A DNA stretch of 11,912 nt from Chloroflexota bacterium (GCA_017882025.1 JADGQG010000041.1:1-11912); one strand, 5' to 3'; positions 1 to 7,834 are shown, counted from the stretch's first letter. A program made the numbers and translations. The notes: a model not told the origin generated them from the letters alone.

Positions 1-711
1 GATGCGTGCCGGGCGCTGGGGCTCCCCGTGACGGGCGGGAACGTCTCGCTCTACAACGAGGCGCCCGGATCGGCGATCGCGCCGACGCCCGAGATCGGCG
101 TCGTCGGGCTGCTGGACGACGTGGCGCTGCTCGTCGGGCCGGCGTTCACGGCGGATGGGGACGTGGCCCTGCTCGCCGGCGCGACGGGGCCGGGGCTCGG
201 CGGGAGCGCGTACGCTGCGCTTGCCGGCCTGGCCGCCGAGGACGACCTGCCGGGCCTCGACCTTGGCGCCGAGTCCGCCGTCCAGGCGTTTATTCGCGAT
301 GCGATCGCGGCGCGCTCTGTCACGGCGGCCCAGGACGTCAGCGGCGGCGGCCTCGCGGTCGTGCTTGCGGAGATGGCGATCTGGGGTTGCCGGGGCGGCC
401 GCTTCCGGGTGGCCGTCGCGAGCTCGCCGGCCGTCGCGCTCTTCGGCGAGAGCCCGTCCCGCATCGTGCTGACGGTCCGGCCGGCGGACCTGCCCGCCGT
501 TCGCACCCTCGCCTCCCGCCACGGCGTCCCGCTCGTGGAGCTCGGGATCGTTGGCGGGCCGGGGCTGCTCGTCGAGCTGGTTGGGGAGGGCGCAACGGGC
601 GCGGCCGAGGGTCGCGGAGTTGGCGTCGCCGACGCGCTCGAGGGCACACTGAGCGACCTGCGCCACGCCTGGGAGCACGGGCTACCGCGCGCGCTCGGCG
701 AGGAGGCCTGA
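1..711 (+). CDS. purL: Phosphoribosylformylglycinamidine synthase subunit PurL, C-terminal part (5' end outside window)
   Basis: PurL is the ATP-dependent synthase that converts FGAR and glutamine-derived ammonia to FGAM, step 4 of de novo purine synthesis in the cytosol. The frame is open from base 1, so the gene starts upstream; 236 residues are visible. Seen directly: the family signature TGGNVSLYNE (about residues 11-20 of the fragment), then PTPEIGVVGLL, both typical of the second half of the small-type PurL found with separate PurQ and PurS. The usual HDVS(D/E)GG segment reads QDVSGGG here (bases 331-351), losing the conserved acidic residue and the histidine. The C-terminus ends normally after a FGESPSRI segment. 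TGA at 709-711 lies 3 nt before purF, so the two are surely co-transcribed. Family assignment is secure; whether the odd motif is a lineage feature cannot be told from this window. Confidence 0.95.
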   Translation, partial: DACRALGLPVTGGNVSLYNEAPGSAIAPTPEIGVVGLLDDVALLVGPAFTADGDVALLAGATGPGLGGSAYAALAGLAAEDDLPGLDLGAESAVQAFIRDAIAARSVTAAQDVSGGGLAVVLAEMAIWGCRGGRFRVAVASSPAVALFGESPSRIVLTVRPADLPAVRTLASRHGVPLVELGIVGGPGLLVELVGEGATGAAEGRGVGVADALEGTLSDLRHAWEHGLPRALGEEA

Positions 712-714
712 CCG

Positions 715-2160
715 ATGTGCGGCGTCTTCGGGGTTGTCGCGCCCGGCCAGGAGGCCGCCAGGATCGCGGCGCTCGGCATCTTCGCGCTCCAGCACCGCGG
801 CCAGGAGTCCGCCGGCATCGCCGTATCCGACGGCGAGCAGCTCATGCTCTACAAAGACCTCGGGCTGATCGCCCAGGTCCTCGACGACCGGCGCCTGCCG
901 AGCCTTCGCGGCGAGCTCGCGATCGCCCATTGCCGCTACTCGACGACTGGCTCGACGGTCTGGGAGAACGCCCAGCCGACGCTCCGCCTGGGGCCCCGGC
1001 GGGCGCTCGCGATCGGGCACAACGGGAACCTCGTCAACACGCGCGAGCTGCTTGCGAAGCTGGCCGGTGGCCGCGCGCGCCTGCCCGCCAGCACCGACAC
1101 GGAGCTGCTCACGGCGCTCATCGCGGACGAGCCGGCCACGGACACCGTGGACGCGCTCCGCCGCGTCCTGCCGACGACGCGTGGCGCGTACAGCCTCGTC
1201 ATCCTCGACGAGCGGCGCGTCCTGGGCGTCCGCGATCCGCATGGGTTCCGGCCGCTCGTCCTGGGCCGGCTGCCGTCCCCGGAGCCGCGTGCCATCGGTC
1301 TCTGGGACGATCCGGACGGCGCCGCGGGCTGGGTGCTGAGCTCGGAGACGACGGGCCTCGATGTCGTCGGCGCCGAGTACGTTCGGGACGTCGAGCCCGG
1401 CGAGATCGTCATCCTCGAGGCGGGCAAGGCGCCCGTCTCCGTGCGGTTCGCCCCCGCCACCCCGGCGCTCTGCGTCTTCGAGCTGATCTACTTCGCCCGC
1501 CCCGACTCCTACATGGAGGGCGTCAACCTGTACGAGGCGCGCCGACAGATGGGGATCCAGCTGGCCGGTGAGCAGGCGATCGCGGCCGACCTCGTGATGC
1601 CGGTCCCGGACACGGGCGCCCCCGCCGCGGCGGGCTACGCGGAGGCGTCCGGCATCCCGTACCGCGAGGGAATGATCCGCAACCGGTACGCGGGCCGCAC
1701 GTTCATCCAGCCCTCCCAGGCGATGCGCCAGCGAGGCGTCACCGTGAAGCTTTCGCCGCTTCGCGAGATCGTTCGTGGTCGGCGGCTGATCGTCGTGGAC
1801 GATTCGATCGTCCGCGGTACGACGACGCGCTCGATCGTCGACCTGCTCCGCAGGGCCGGCGCGGCGGAGATCCATGTTCGGATCAGCGCGCCGCCCATCT
1901 ACCACCCCTGCTTCTACGGGATCGACACGCAGGTCGAGACGGAGCTGATCGCCGCGACCCACTCCGTCGAGGAGATCCGGGCCTTCATCGGGGCCGACTC
2001 GCTGGGCTACCTTTCCATCCGCGGCGTTCTCGCCGCGCTCGACCTGCCGTACGACCGGTTCTGCTTCGCCTGTTTCGATGGCAAGTACCCGGAGCCCGTG
2101 CCGTACGACGCCGCGAGCCGCAAGTTCATCCTGGAGGAGGTCGTCGGGACCCGTGGCTGA
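715..2160 (+). CDS. purF: Amidophosphoribosyltransferase PurF, Fe-S type without propeptide
   Basis: Catalyses the committed step of purine synthesis: PRPP plus glutamine gives phosphoribosylamine. 481 residues, normal length. The N-terminal glutaminase domain begins MCGVFG, so Cys2 becomes the nucleophile after Met removal; CRYST (73-77) and NGNLVN (103-108) follow. The phosphoribosyltransferase domain holds the PRPP loop VVDDSIVRGTT (about 360-370). Cys253, Cys399, Cys450 and Cys453 sit in the contexts CVFELIYFARPDS, HPCFYGID and FCFACF, matching the four [4Fe-4S] ligands of the Bacillus subtilis enzyme. The ATG at 715 is the only possible start: the in-frame purL stop TGA (709-711) lies one codon upstream, so the short propeptide of the B. 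subtilis enzyme is absent. A GAGGAGG site lies about 8 nt upstream. The 3' end overlaps purM by 8 nt. Feedback control by purine nucleotides is expected from the family, not shown here. Confidence 0.97.
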   Translation: MCGVFGVVAPGQEAARIAALGIFALQHRGQESAGIAVSDGEQLMLYKDLGLIAQVLDDRRLPSLRGELAIAHCRYSTTGSTVWENAQPTLRLGPRRALAIGHNGNLVNTRELLAKLAGGRARLPASTDTELLTALIADEPATDTVDALRRVLPTTRGAYSLVILDERRVLGVRDPHGFRPLVLGRLPSPEPRAIGLWDDPDGAAGWVLSSETTGLDVVGAEYVRDVEPGEIVILEAGKAPVSVRFAPATPALCVFELIYFARPDSYMEGVNLYEARRQMGIQLAGEQAIAADLVMPVPDTGAPAAAGYAEASGIPYREGMIRNRYAGRTFIQPSQAMRQRGVTVKLSPLREIVRGRRLIVVDDSIVRGTTTRSIVDLLRRAGAAEIHVRISAPPIYHPCFYGIDTQVETELIAATHSVEEIRAFIGADSLGYLSIRGVLAALDLPYDRFCFACFDGKYPEPVPYDAASRKFILEEVVGTRG

Positions 2161-3373
2161 GGGGACGAGCGGCGACGCTCGGCGGGATCGGACGGTCGGC
2201 GGCGGGACCCGGGTCGACGTCGGAACCCCGGCCGTCGCCGCCCCCCCGCCGTCGGGCGCCCGGGAGCACGCCCCCCGCGACGCGTACCGCGCCGCGGGCG
2301 TGGACGTGGACGCGGGCGAGCGCGCAGTCGCCCTGATACGGGAGGCCGTGGCCTCGACACGCCGGCCCGAGGTCGTGGGTGGCCTGGGCGGCTTCGCCGG
2401 CGCGATCGAGATCCCCGCCGGCTACCGGCGTCCGCTCCTCGTGGCGTCAACGGACGGGGTCGGGACGAAGACCGCCCTGGCGCGGGCGGCAGATCGGCTG
2501 GGCGGCCTCGGGATCGACCTCGTGGCGATGTGCGCCGACGACGTGGTCTGCACCGGCGCCGAGCCGCTCTTCCTGCTCGACTACGTGGCGGTTGGCCGGC
2601 TGGTGCCGGAGGTGGTCGCCGCGGTCGTTGCCGGGGTTGCGTCCGGATGCCGCACGGCGGGCTGCGCGCTCCTCGGCGGTGAGACGGCCGAGCACCCGGG
2701 AACGATGGCGCCCGCCGACCTGGACCTCGCGGCGACGTGCGTCGGCGTCGTGGAGCGCGACGAGGTCATCGACGGGTCGGCGGTCCGGGCCGGTGACGTG
2801 CTGGTCGGGCTTGCCTCGTCCGGGCTCCACAGCAACGGCTTCTCGCTCGTGCGACGGCTCGTGGCGGAGGTCGGGCTGCACCTCGACGCGCCGTATGCGG
2901 ACATCCTGGCGGCCCACGCGGCGGGCGTCGCGTCCGAGCCCGACCATGCGGGTACGTACCTCGGCGACGTCCTCCTGGCCCCAACCCGAATCTATGCGCG
3001 CACGGTGCTCGCGATGCGGGCCTCGGTCCGGGCCGCCGGCGCGGACATCCATGGGATCGCCCACGTCACCGGCGGAGGACTGCCGGGCGCCGTGCCGCGG
3101 ATCGTGCCGGACGGGCTCGCGGCGCGGATCCACCCTGCCGCGTGGCCGATCCCGTCGGTGATGCAGCTGCTCGGGACGCTCGGCGGCCTCGACGATGCCG
3201 AACTCCGCGCGACGTTCAACGGGGGCCTCGGGATGGTCGTTGCGGTGCCGGTCGGCGGGGTGGACGCGGCGCTGGCCGCCGCGGCGGATGCCGGAATCGC
3301 GGCGTACATCGCGGGGGAGATCGTGCCGGCCGTGGACCTTGGCGGCGCGCGCTACATGGAGGTGGAGCGGTGA
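2153..3373 (+). CDS. purM: Phosphoribosylformylglycinamidine cyclo-ligase (AIR synthetase) PurM, N-terminally extended
   Basis: Closes FGAM to aminoimidazole ribonucleotide using ATP, step 5 of purine synthesis. Motifs seen: YRAAGVDVDAGE (from residue 45), TDGVGTK (100-106), MCADDVVCTGAEPLFLLDY, GGETAE (175-180) and SGLHSNGFSLVR. The chosen start is GTG at 2153, which overlaps the purF stop and has GGAGGAGG about 12 nt upstream. No ATG, GTG or TTG in this frame lies between it and the conserved YRAAG block, so the protein carries about 40 extra N-terminal residues rich in Gly, Arg, Ala and Pro that look disordered. It has 406 residues against about 345 usual for the family. Canonical PurM has Asn where MCADDV has its first Asp (usually MCVND). 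The end overlaps the purN start in a GTGA arrangement, suggesting coupled translation. Function is secure; the start is likely but unproven. Confidence 0.95.
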   Translation: MAEGTSGDARRDRTVGGGTRVDVGTPAVAAPPPSGAREHAPRDAYRAAGVDVDAGERAVALIREAVASTRRPEVVGGLGGFAGAIEIPAGYRRPLLVASTDGVGTKTALARAADRLGGLGIDLVAMCADDVVCTGAEPLFLLDYVAVGRLVPEVVAAVVAGVASGCRTAGCALLGGETAEHPGTMAPADLDLAATCVGVVERDEVIDGSAVRAGDVLVGLASSGLHSNGFSLVRRLVAEVGLHLDAPYADILAAHAAGVASEPDHAGTYLGDVLLAPTRIYARTVLAMRASVRAAGADIHGIAHVTGGGLPGAVPRIVPDGLAARIHPAAWPIPSVMQLLGTLGGLDDAELRATFNGGLGMVVAVPVGGVDAALAAAADAGIAAYIAGEIVPAVDLGGARYMEVER

Positions 3374-5637
3374 GCAGGATCGCGGTCGGTGTCTCCGGGA
3401 GCGGGAGCAACCTTCGGGCCCTCCAGGCGCGGATCGCGCGCGACGCCCTCCCGGCCCGGATCGTGCTCGTCTTCGCGGACCGCGCGTGCCCGGCCCTTGA
3501 CTGGGCGGCCGAGGAAGGCCTCGACACCGCGCTCATCGAGGACCTCGGCGCCCGGAGCCTTGACCTTCGCGCCCTCGCGGACTGGAACCTGACCGAGATG
3601 CTGAAGGCGATGGAGGTCGACGCGGTCGTCCTGGCCGGCTTCATGCGTCTCGTCGGGGCGATCCTCCTGGACGCCTTCCCGGGCCGTGTACTCAACGTGC
3701 ATCCTTCGCTCCTGCCGAGCTTCCCCGGGACCCACGCGGTCCGCGACGCGCTCGCGGCCGGTGCCGCGGTGACCGGGGTCACCGTGCATCTCGTCGATGC
3801 GACGCTCGACGGGGGCCCGATCGTCCTTGCCGAGTCGGTCGACGTCCGGCCGGGCGATGACGAGGCCGCAGTCCTCGAGCGGCTCCACGCCGTCGAGCAC
3901 CGACTCCTGCCGCGCGCGGTCGCGCTCCTGCTCGGCGGCGCGCTTGTGGTGGAGGGGCGGCGGGTCACGATCGATCCGGTACGCGCCCAGGCGGCCGTCC
4001 CGCAGCCGCGCCGTGCGCTCCTCTCCGTCTCGGACAAGGCGGGACTCGCGGACCTCGGCGCCGGGCTCGTCGCGCGGGGCTTCGAGCTGGTCAGCACCGG
4101 CGGGACGGCGCGGGCGCTCCGCGAGGCCGGCCTGACGGTCACGGACGTCGCGGCGGTCACCGGCTTCCCGGAGATGCTCGACGGGCGGGTGAAGACCCTC
4201 CATCCGCGGATCCATGCGGGGATCCTCGCCGATCGCCGGATTCCCGACCACCGCGCGCAGCTGGCGGCCGCAGCGATCGAGCCCTTCGAGCTCGTCGTCG
4301 TGAATCTCTACCCGTTCGGCGCCGCCGCCGACCGGGCCGCCCGCGGTGATCTGGACCTCGACGGCCTGGTCGAGGAGATCGACATCGGCGGCCCGTCGAT
4401 GGTCCGGGCGGCGGCCAAGAACGCGGGGAACGTGACGATCGTGACGTCACCGGCGCGCTATCCCGCGATCCTCGACGCGCTGGACGAGCACGGCGGCATC
4501 CCGCTCGACCTGCGGGCAGCCCTCGCGGTGGAGGCCTTCCGGCACACGGCGGCCTACGACGCGCGGATCGCGGAAGTTCTGCCCTGCGAGCTCGATCGGG
4601 CGGGAATCGTGATGCCCAACGAGCCCGGCCTCCCTCGGAGTCTCGACCCGTTCCCGGCAACGCTGGTCATCGGCCTCGAGAAGGTGGAGACGCTCCGCTA
4701 CGGCGAGAATCCGCACCAGCCCGCGGCGCGGTACCGGCGACCCGGTGGGACCGACGCAGACGGGCCGTTCGCCGCGGGTGAGGCACCTCTCCAAGGCAAG
4801 CCGCTCAGCCACAACAACATCCTCGACGCGTCGGCGGCGTCGGCGCTCGGGCGCGTGCTCCGCGGATCCGCCTGCGTGATCGTCAAGCACACGAACCCGT
4901 GCGGCGCGGCGGAGCGGGGAAGCCTCGCCGCAGCCTGGGACGATGCGCTCGCCGCAGATCCGGTGAGCGCCTTCGGCGGCGTCGTGGCGCTGACCCGGGA
5001 GGTGGACGGGGAGGTCGCCGAGCGACTCGCCGGCATCTTCCTGGAGATCGTCGTCGCTCCCGGGTTCGACGCCGATGCGCGAGCCGTCCTGGCCCGGCGG
5101 CCCAACCTGCGCCTCGTGGTCGATCGGCGACTGGGGGCGGCGGAGGATCCCGCGTTGCCGGACCGGCGCGGCGCGTTCCGGACCGCCGGCGGAGCGGTCC
5201 TCGTGACGGCGCCGGACACGATCCCCGACGATCCAGCCGGGTGGGGCTGTGTCACCCGGCGCGTCCCCACCGACGGGGAGCGGATGGACCTGGACCTTGC
5301 CTGGCGCCTGGTCCGGGGCGTCACGAGCAACGCCATCGTCCTGGTTCGCGACCGGATGCTGATCGGCCTCGGTTCGGGCCAGACCAGCCGGGTGGATGCG
5401 GCCCGCCAGGCCGTTCAGAAGGCGCGGGCGATCCTCGGGCCGGAGCGGCTCGCCGGTGCCGCCTGCGCTTCCGATGCCTTCTACCCATTCCCGGACGCGG
5501 TCGAGGCGTGCCTCGCGGCGGGCGTCACCGCGTTCGTCCAGCCGGGCGGCTCGGTCCGCGACGCGGAGGTCACTGCCGTCGCGGACGCTGCGGGCGCGAC
5601 GATGCTCGTGACGGGGACCCGGCACTTCCGGCACTGA
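3370..5637 (+). CDS. purN/purH: PurN-PurH fusion: GAR transformylase joined to AICAR transformylase/IMP cyclohydrolase
   Basis: One uninterrupted frame of 755 codons encodes two normally separate proteins. Residues 1 to about 205 are PurN, which formylates GAR with 10-formyl-THF (step 3): GSGSNL near residues 10-15, the catalytic set N109, H111 (NVHPSLLP) and D147 (LDGGP). About 10 residues of linker (AQAAVPQPRR) lead to PurH, which formylates AICAR and closes FAICAR to IMP (steps 9 and 10). Its cyclohydrolase part, from about 215, has RALLSVSDK, STGGTARAL, GRVKTLHPR (K275) and EEIDIGGPSM. Its transformylase part has KHTNPCG (K506, H507) and ends at 755. All key residues seem present. The GTG start at 3370 overlaps the purM stop and has GGAGG 7 nt upstream. 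No stop or ribosome site separates the halves; internal GTGs near 3946 lie inside the PurN tail. Both formyl-transfer steps use the same cofactor, which may favour the fusion. A sequencing error joining two genes is unlikely, since the linker is clean and in phase. Confidence 0.93.
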   Translation: MSRIAVGVSGSGSNLRALQARIARDALPARIVLVFADRACPALDWAAEEGLDTALIEDLGARSLDLRALADWNLTEMLKAMEVDAVVLAGFMRLVGAILLDAFPGRVLNVHPSLLPSFPGTHAVRDALAAGAAVTGVTVHLVDATLDGGPIVLAESVDVRPGDDEAAVLERLHAVEHRLLPRAVALLLGGALVVEGRRVTIDPVRAQAAVPQPRRALLSVSDKAGLADLGAGLVARGFELVSTGGTARALREAGLTVTDVAAVTGFPEMLDGRVKTLHPRIHAGILADRRIPDHRAQLAAAAIEPFELVVVNLYPFGAAADRAARGDLDLDGLVEEIDIGGPSMVRAAAKNAGNVTIVTSPARYPAILDALDEHGGIPLDLRAALAVEAFRHTAAYDARIAEVLPCELDRAGIVMPNEPGLPRSLDPFPATLVIGLEKVETLRYGENPHQPAARYRRPGGTDADGPFAAGEAPLQGKPLSHNNILDASAASALGRVLRGSACVIVKHTNPCGAAERGSLAAAWDDALAADPVSAFGGVVALTREVDGEVAERLAGIFLEIVVAPGFDADARAVLARRPNLRLVVDRRLGAAEDPALPDRRGAFRTAGGAVLVTAPDTIPDDPAGWGCVTRRVPTDGERMDLDLAWRLVRGVTSNAIVLVRDRMLIGLGSGQTSRVDAARQAVQKARAILGPERLAGAACASDAFYPFPDAVEACLAAGVTAFVQPGGSVRDAEVTAVADAAGATMLVTGTRHFRH

Positions 5638-5682
5638 GGGCCGGCGCAGGGCCGGTCGCAGCGCGTCGCGGCGGCCGGCCCT
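5637..5682 (+). terminator. Hairpin at the purH-metG junction, possible weak terminator
   Basis: AGGGCCGGC at 5637-5645 is a perfect inverted repeat of GCCGGCCCT at 5674-5682. A second copy of AGGGCCGG at 5648-5655 can pair with the same 3' arm, so two mutually exclusive stems are possible. There is no T-run after the stem, so it is not a classic intrinsic terminator. It could slow polymerase, protect the purine mRNA 3' end, or mean nothing in DNA this GC-rich. Confidence 0.35.
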
Positions 5683-5690
5683 GCTACGAT
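5682..5690 (+). promoter_or_regulatory. Extended -10 promoter for a leaderless metG transcript
   Basis: TGCTACGAT matches an extended -10 element (TGN followed by TANNNT). Its last T is 9 bases before the A of the metG ATG at 5700, so transcription would begin at or within a few bases of the start codon. No Shine-Dalgarno sequence lies in 5685-5699 and no -35 hexamer is evident, which fits this reading. Prediction only. Confidence 0.5.
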
Positions 5691-5699
5691 CGCGCGGCC

Positions 5700-7379
5700 A
5701 TGCTCGACCTGCCAGAGCGCTTCTCCATCACGACCTCGATCGCGTACGCGAACAACAAGCCCGGCCTCCACACGCTCTACGAGGTGATCGGGGCCGACGC
5801 GCTGGCGCGCTGGTACCGGATGTGCGGGGTCCCGACGCGCTTCCTCACCGGAACAGACGAGCACTCGATCAACATCGCCCAGGCGGCCCTGGACGAAGGC
5901 CGCCCGACCCGCGAGTTCGTCGACGAGAAAGTCGCGCTCTTCAAGGTGGCCGAGGCCGCCCTGGGGATCACGCCGGACCGGTTCATCCGCACGACCGACC
6001 CCGACCACGTCCGGGTCGCCCAAGAGATGGTCCGCCGCGCCCACGCCAACGGCGACATCTACCTTGGCACGTACGAGGGCTGGTACTGCCCGAACGAGGG
6101 CTTCCGCAACGTGACCGACGTCGTCGAGACGGCCTCAGGGACGATCTGCCCGAACCACCCCGACGTCCCGCTCCAGTGGCTGACCGAGCGGAACTGGTTC
6201 TTCCGGCTCTCGGCGTACCAGGAGCGACTCGAGCGCCACTTCGCCGACCATCCCGACTTCGTTCGGCCTGAGCACCGGCGCAACGAGATGCTCGGATTCA
6301 TCCGCGGCGGGCTCGAGGATTTCTCGATCAGCCGCGAGCGGACGCCGGGGGACTGGGGGATCCCGTTCCCCATCCGCGAGGATGGCTCGTCGTCGGAGTT
6401 CGCCGACGGCACATGGGATCCGGCAGCTGGCAAGATCTACGTCTGGTACGACGCGCTGATCAACTACATCACCGGGGCCGGGTTCCCCGATGATCCGGCG
6501 ATGTTCGCGCGCTGGTGGCCGGCCGATCTCCACGTGATCGGCAAGGACATCGCCCGGTTCCACACGATCTTCTGGCCGGCGATGCTCTGGTCGGCCGGGC
6601 TCGAGGCGCCGCGGAAGGTGTGGGTCCACGGCTGGCTCCTCGCCCAGGGCGAGCGGATGAGCAAGAGTCGCGGCAACTTCCTGGACCCGATCGACTTCGT
6701 GGCGGCGTTCGGGAGCGACGGCGCGCGCTACGTCGCGCTCCGCGAAGCCGCCTTCGACCGCGACAGCGACGTCTCGTGGGACGCGTTCACGCGCCGCTAC
6801 AACGCGGACCTCGCGAACGACTTCGGCAACTTCGTCAACCGGACCGTCTCGATGGCGGGCCGCTATCTCGGCGGCGAACGGCCCGCCCCGCGGGAGGCAG
6901 CGGAGAGCCCGCTGGGGACGGCCTGGCCCGCAGCCCGCGACCTGTTCGTCGCAAAGCTCGAAGCGTGCCTCCTCCACGAGGCGCTGGCCGCGCTCTGGGA
7001 ATTCGTGGGAGCGGGCAACCGGTTCGTGGAGGTGGAGCAACCCTGGGTGATCGCCCGGGCGGTCAAGGCCGGCGAAAACGGCGCCGCAGAACGGCTGCGC
7101 GCGGTCCTGGGCGATCTCGTAGAGGCATGCCGGCTCGTGGCACTGGCCGTGGCTCCCGTGATGCCGGGCCTCGCGCCCCGCGTGATGGAGCAGCTGGGCT
7201 ACGCCCACGAGTACGCCGCGGACGGGAACGGCGGGCCGCCGCTCCTGGACGAGCTTCGGTGGGGAGCGCATGCCGGCCAGGTCGGAATGCTGACGGCGCC
7301 GGTCCCGCTCTTCCCGCGCCTGGAGATCGAGGCGGCGCTGCCCGGGGAGATCCCGGCGACGGCGACGGGGCCTGCATGA
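5700..7379 (+). CDS. metG: Methionyl-tRNA synthetase, divergent
   Basis: Class I synthetase that charges tRNA-Met with methionine in the cytosol. 559 residues, so it has the catalytic core and helical anticodon-binding region but no C-terminal EMAP/Trbp111 dimerisation domain. Seen: TGTDEHS, the VWYDALINY segment, LHVIGKDIARFHTIFWPA, and the KMSKS loop as ERMSKS (R319-S323). The C-terminal helical region has the NRFVEVEQPW pattern of the family. Two odd points: where HIGH is expected (usual form PHLGH or PHLGT) the sequence is PGLHT (G22-T25), and the zinc knuckle reads C130-PN-E133 and C150-PN-H153, so one usual Cys ligand is Glu. The ATG at 5700 is placed directly at the natural N-terminus and lacks a ribosome site. 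The 3' end overlaps the DinB-like gene by 4 nt. Identity as MetRS is firm at family level; activity is not proven, and another metG elsewhere cannot be excluded. Confidence 0.9.
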   Translation: MLDLPERFSITTSIAYANNKPGLHTLYEVIGADALARWYRMCGVPTRFLTGTDEHSINIAQAALDEGRPTREFVDEKVALFKVAEAALGITPDRFIRTTDPDHVRVAQEMVRRAHANGDIYLGTYEGWYCPNEGFRNVTDVVETASGTICPNHPDVPLQWLTERNWFFRLSAYQERLERHFADHPDFVRPEHRRNEMLGFIRGGLEDFSISRERTPGDWGIPFPIREDGSSSEFADGTWDPAAGKIYVWYDALINYITGAGFPDDPAMFARWWPADLHVIGKDIARFHTIFWPAMLWSAGLEAPRKVWVHGWLLAQGERMSKSRGNFLDPIDFVAAFGSDGARYVALREAAFDRDSDVSWDAFTRRYNADLANDFGNFVNRTVSMAGRYLGGERPAPREAAESPLGTAWPAARDLFVAKLEACLLHEALAALWEFVGAGNRFVEVEQPWVIARAVKAGENGAAERLRAVLGDLVEACRLVALAVAPVMPGLAPRVMEQLGYAHEYAADGNGGPPLLDELRWGAHAGQVGMLTAPVPLFPRLEIEAALPGEIPATATGPA

Positions 7380-7834
7380 GCGATCGATCGTTCGAGGAGC
7401 GGAACGCGCGGGCGACCGACGAGGTCCGCCGGCTGGTCGGGACGCTGTCGCCCGAGGACTTCGAGATCGGCGTGGGCGGTACCTGGACGGTCGCGACGTG
7501 CCTGGCCCACCTCGCCTTCTGGGATCGCTGGCAGGTCGTCCGGTGGCGCGACGCGGCGGCCGCGGGGCTGCCCGTCCCGGCGGACGTCTCGGACAACGTC
7601 CCGGACCTTGCGAACGCGGCCCTCGAGACGACCTGGCGTGCGCTGCCGGGCGAGACCGCCGCGACGCTCGCGCTGCAGGCCGCGGCCGAGATCGACGCGC
7701 TCGTCGCCGCCCTGCCCGACGTGTCGGTGAAGGCGGCACCCGCGGCCGGCCGGGTCCGCCTTCTCGATCGCTCGATCCACCGCCTGGAGCACGTGACCCA
7801 GGTTCTGCGCGGCCTGGGCCGCGCGGAGCGCTGA
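7376..7834 (+). CDS. DinB-like / mycothiol-dependent maleylpyruvate isomerase-type four-helix protein
   Basis: A 152-residue protein with the outline of the DinB superfamily: a four-helix bundle that usually binds a divalent metal and whose members include thiol-dependent transferases. Seen: TWTVATCLAHLAFWDRW near residues 36-52 with H45 and D50, and the C-terminal HRLEH with H135 and H139; the three histidines are plausible metal ligands. The start overlaps the metG stop as ATGA, so translation is probably coupled. It sits between metG and tatD, which are often direct neighbours. The substrate is unknown. The name refers only to the fold family: this is not the DNA polymerase DinB. No signal peptide or membrane segment is evident. 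Confidence 0.75.
   Translation: MSDRSFEERNARATDEVRRLVGTLSPEDFEIGVGGTWTVATCLAHLAFWDRWQVVRWRDAAAAGLPVPADVSDNVPDLANAALETTWRALPGETAATLALQAAAEIDALVAALPDVSVKAAPAAGRVRLLDRSIHRLEHVTQVLRGLGRAER

Noticed and set aside
3946..4020. A separate start for purH inside the purN-purH frame
   Set aside because: The only GTG codons encode the PurN tail, lie over 60 bases before the PurH fold and have no suitable ribosome site.
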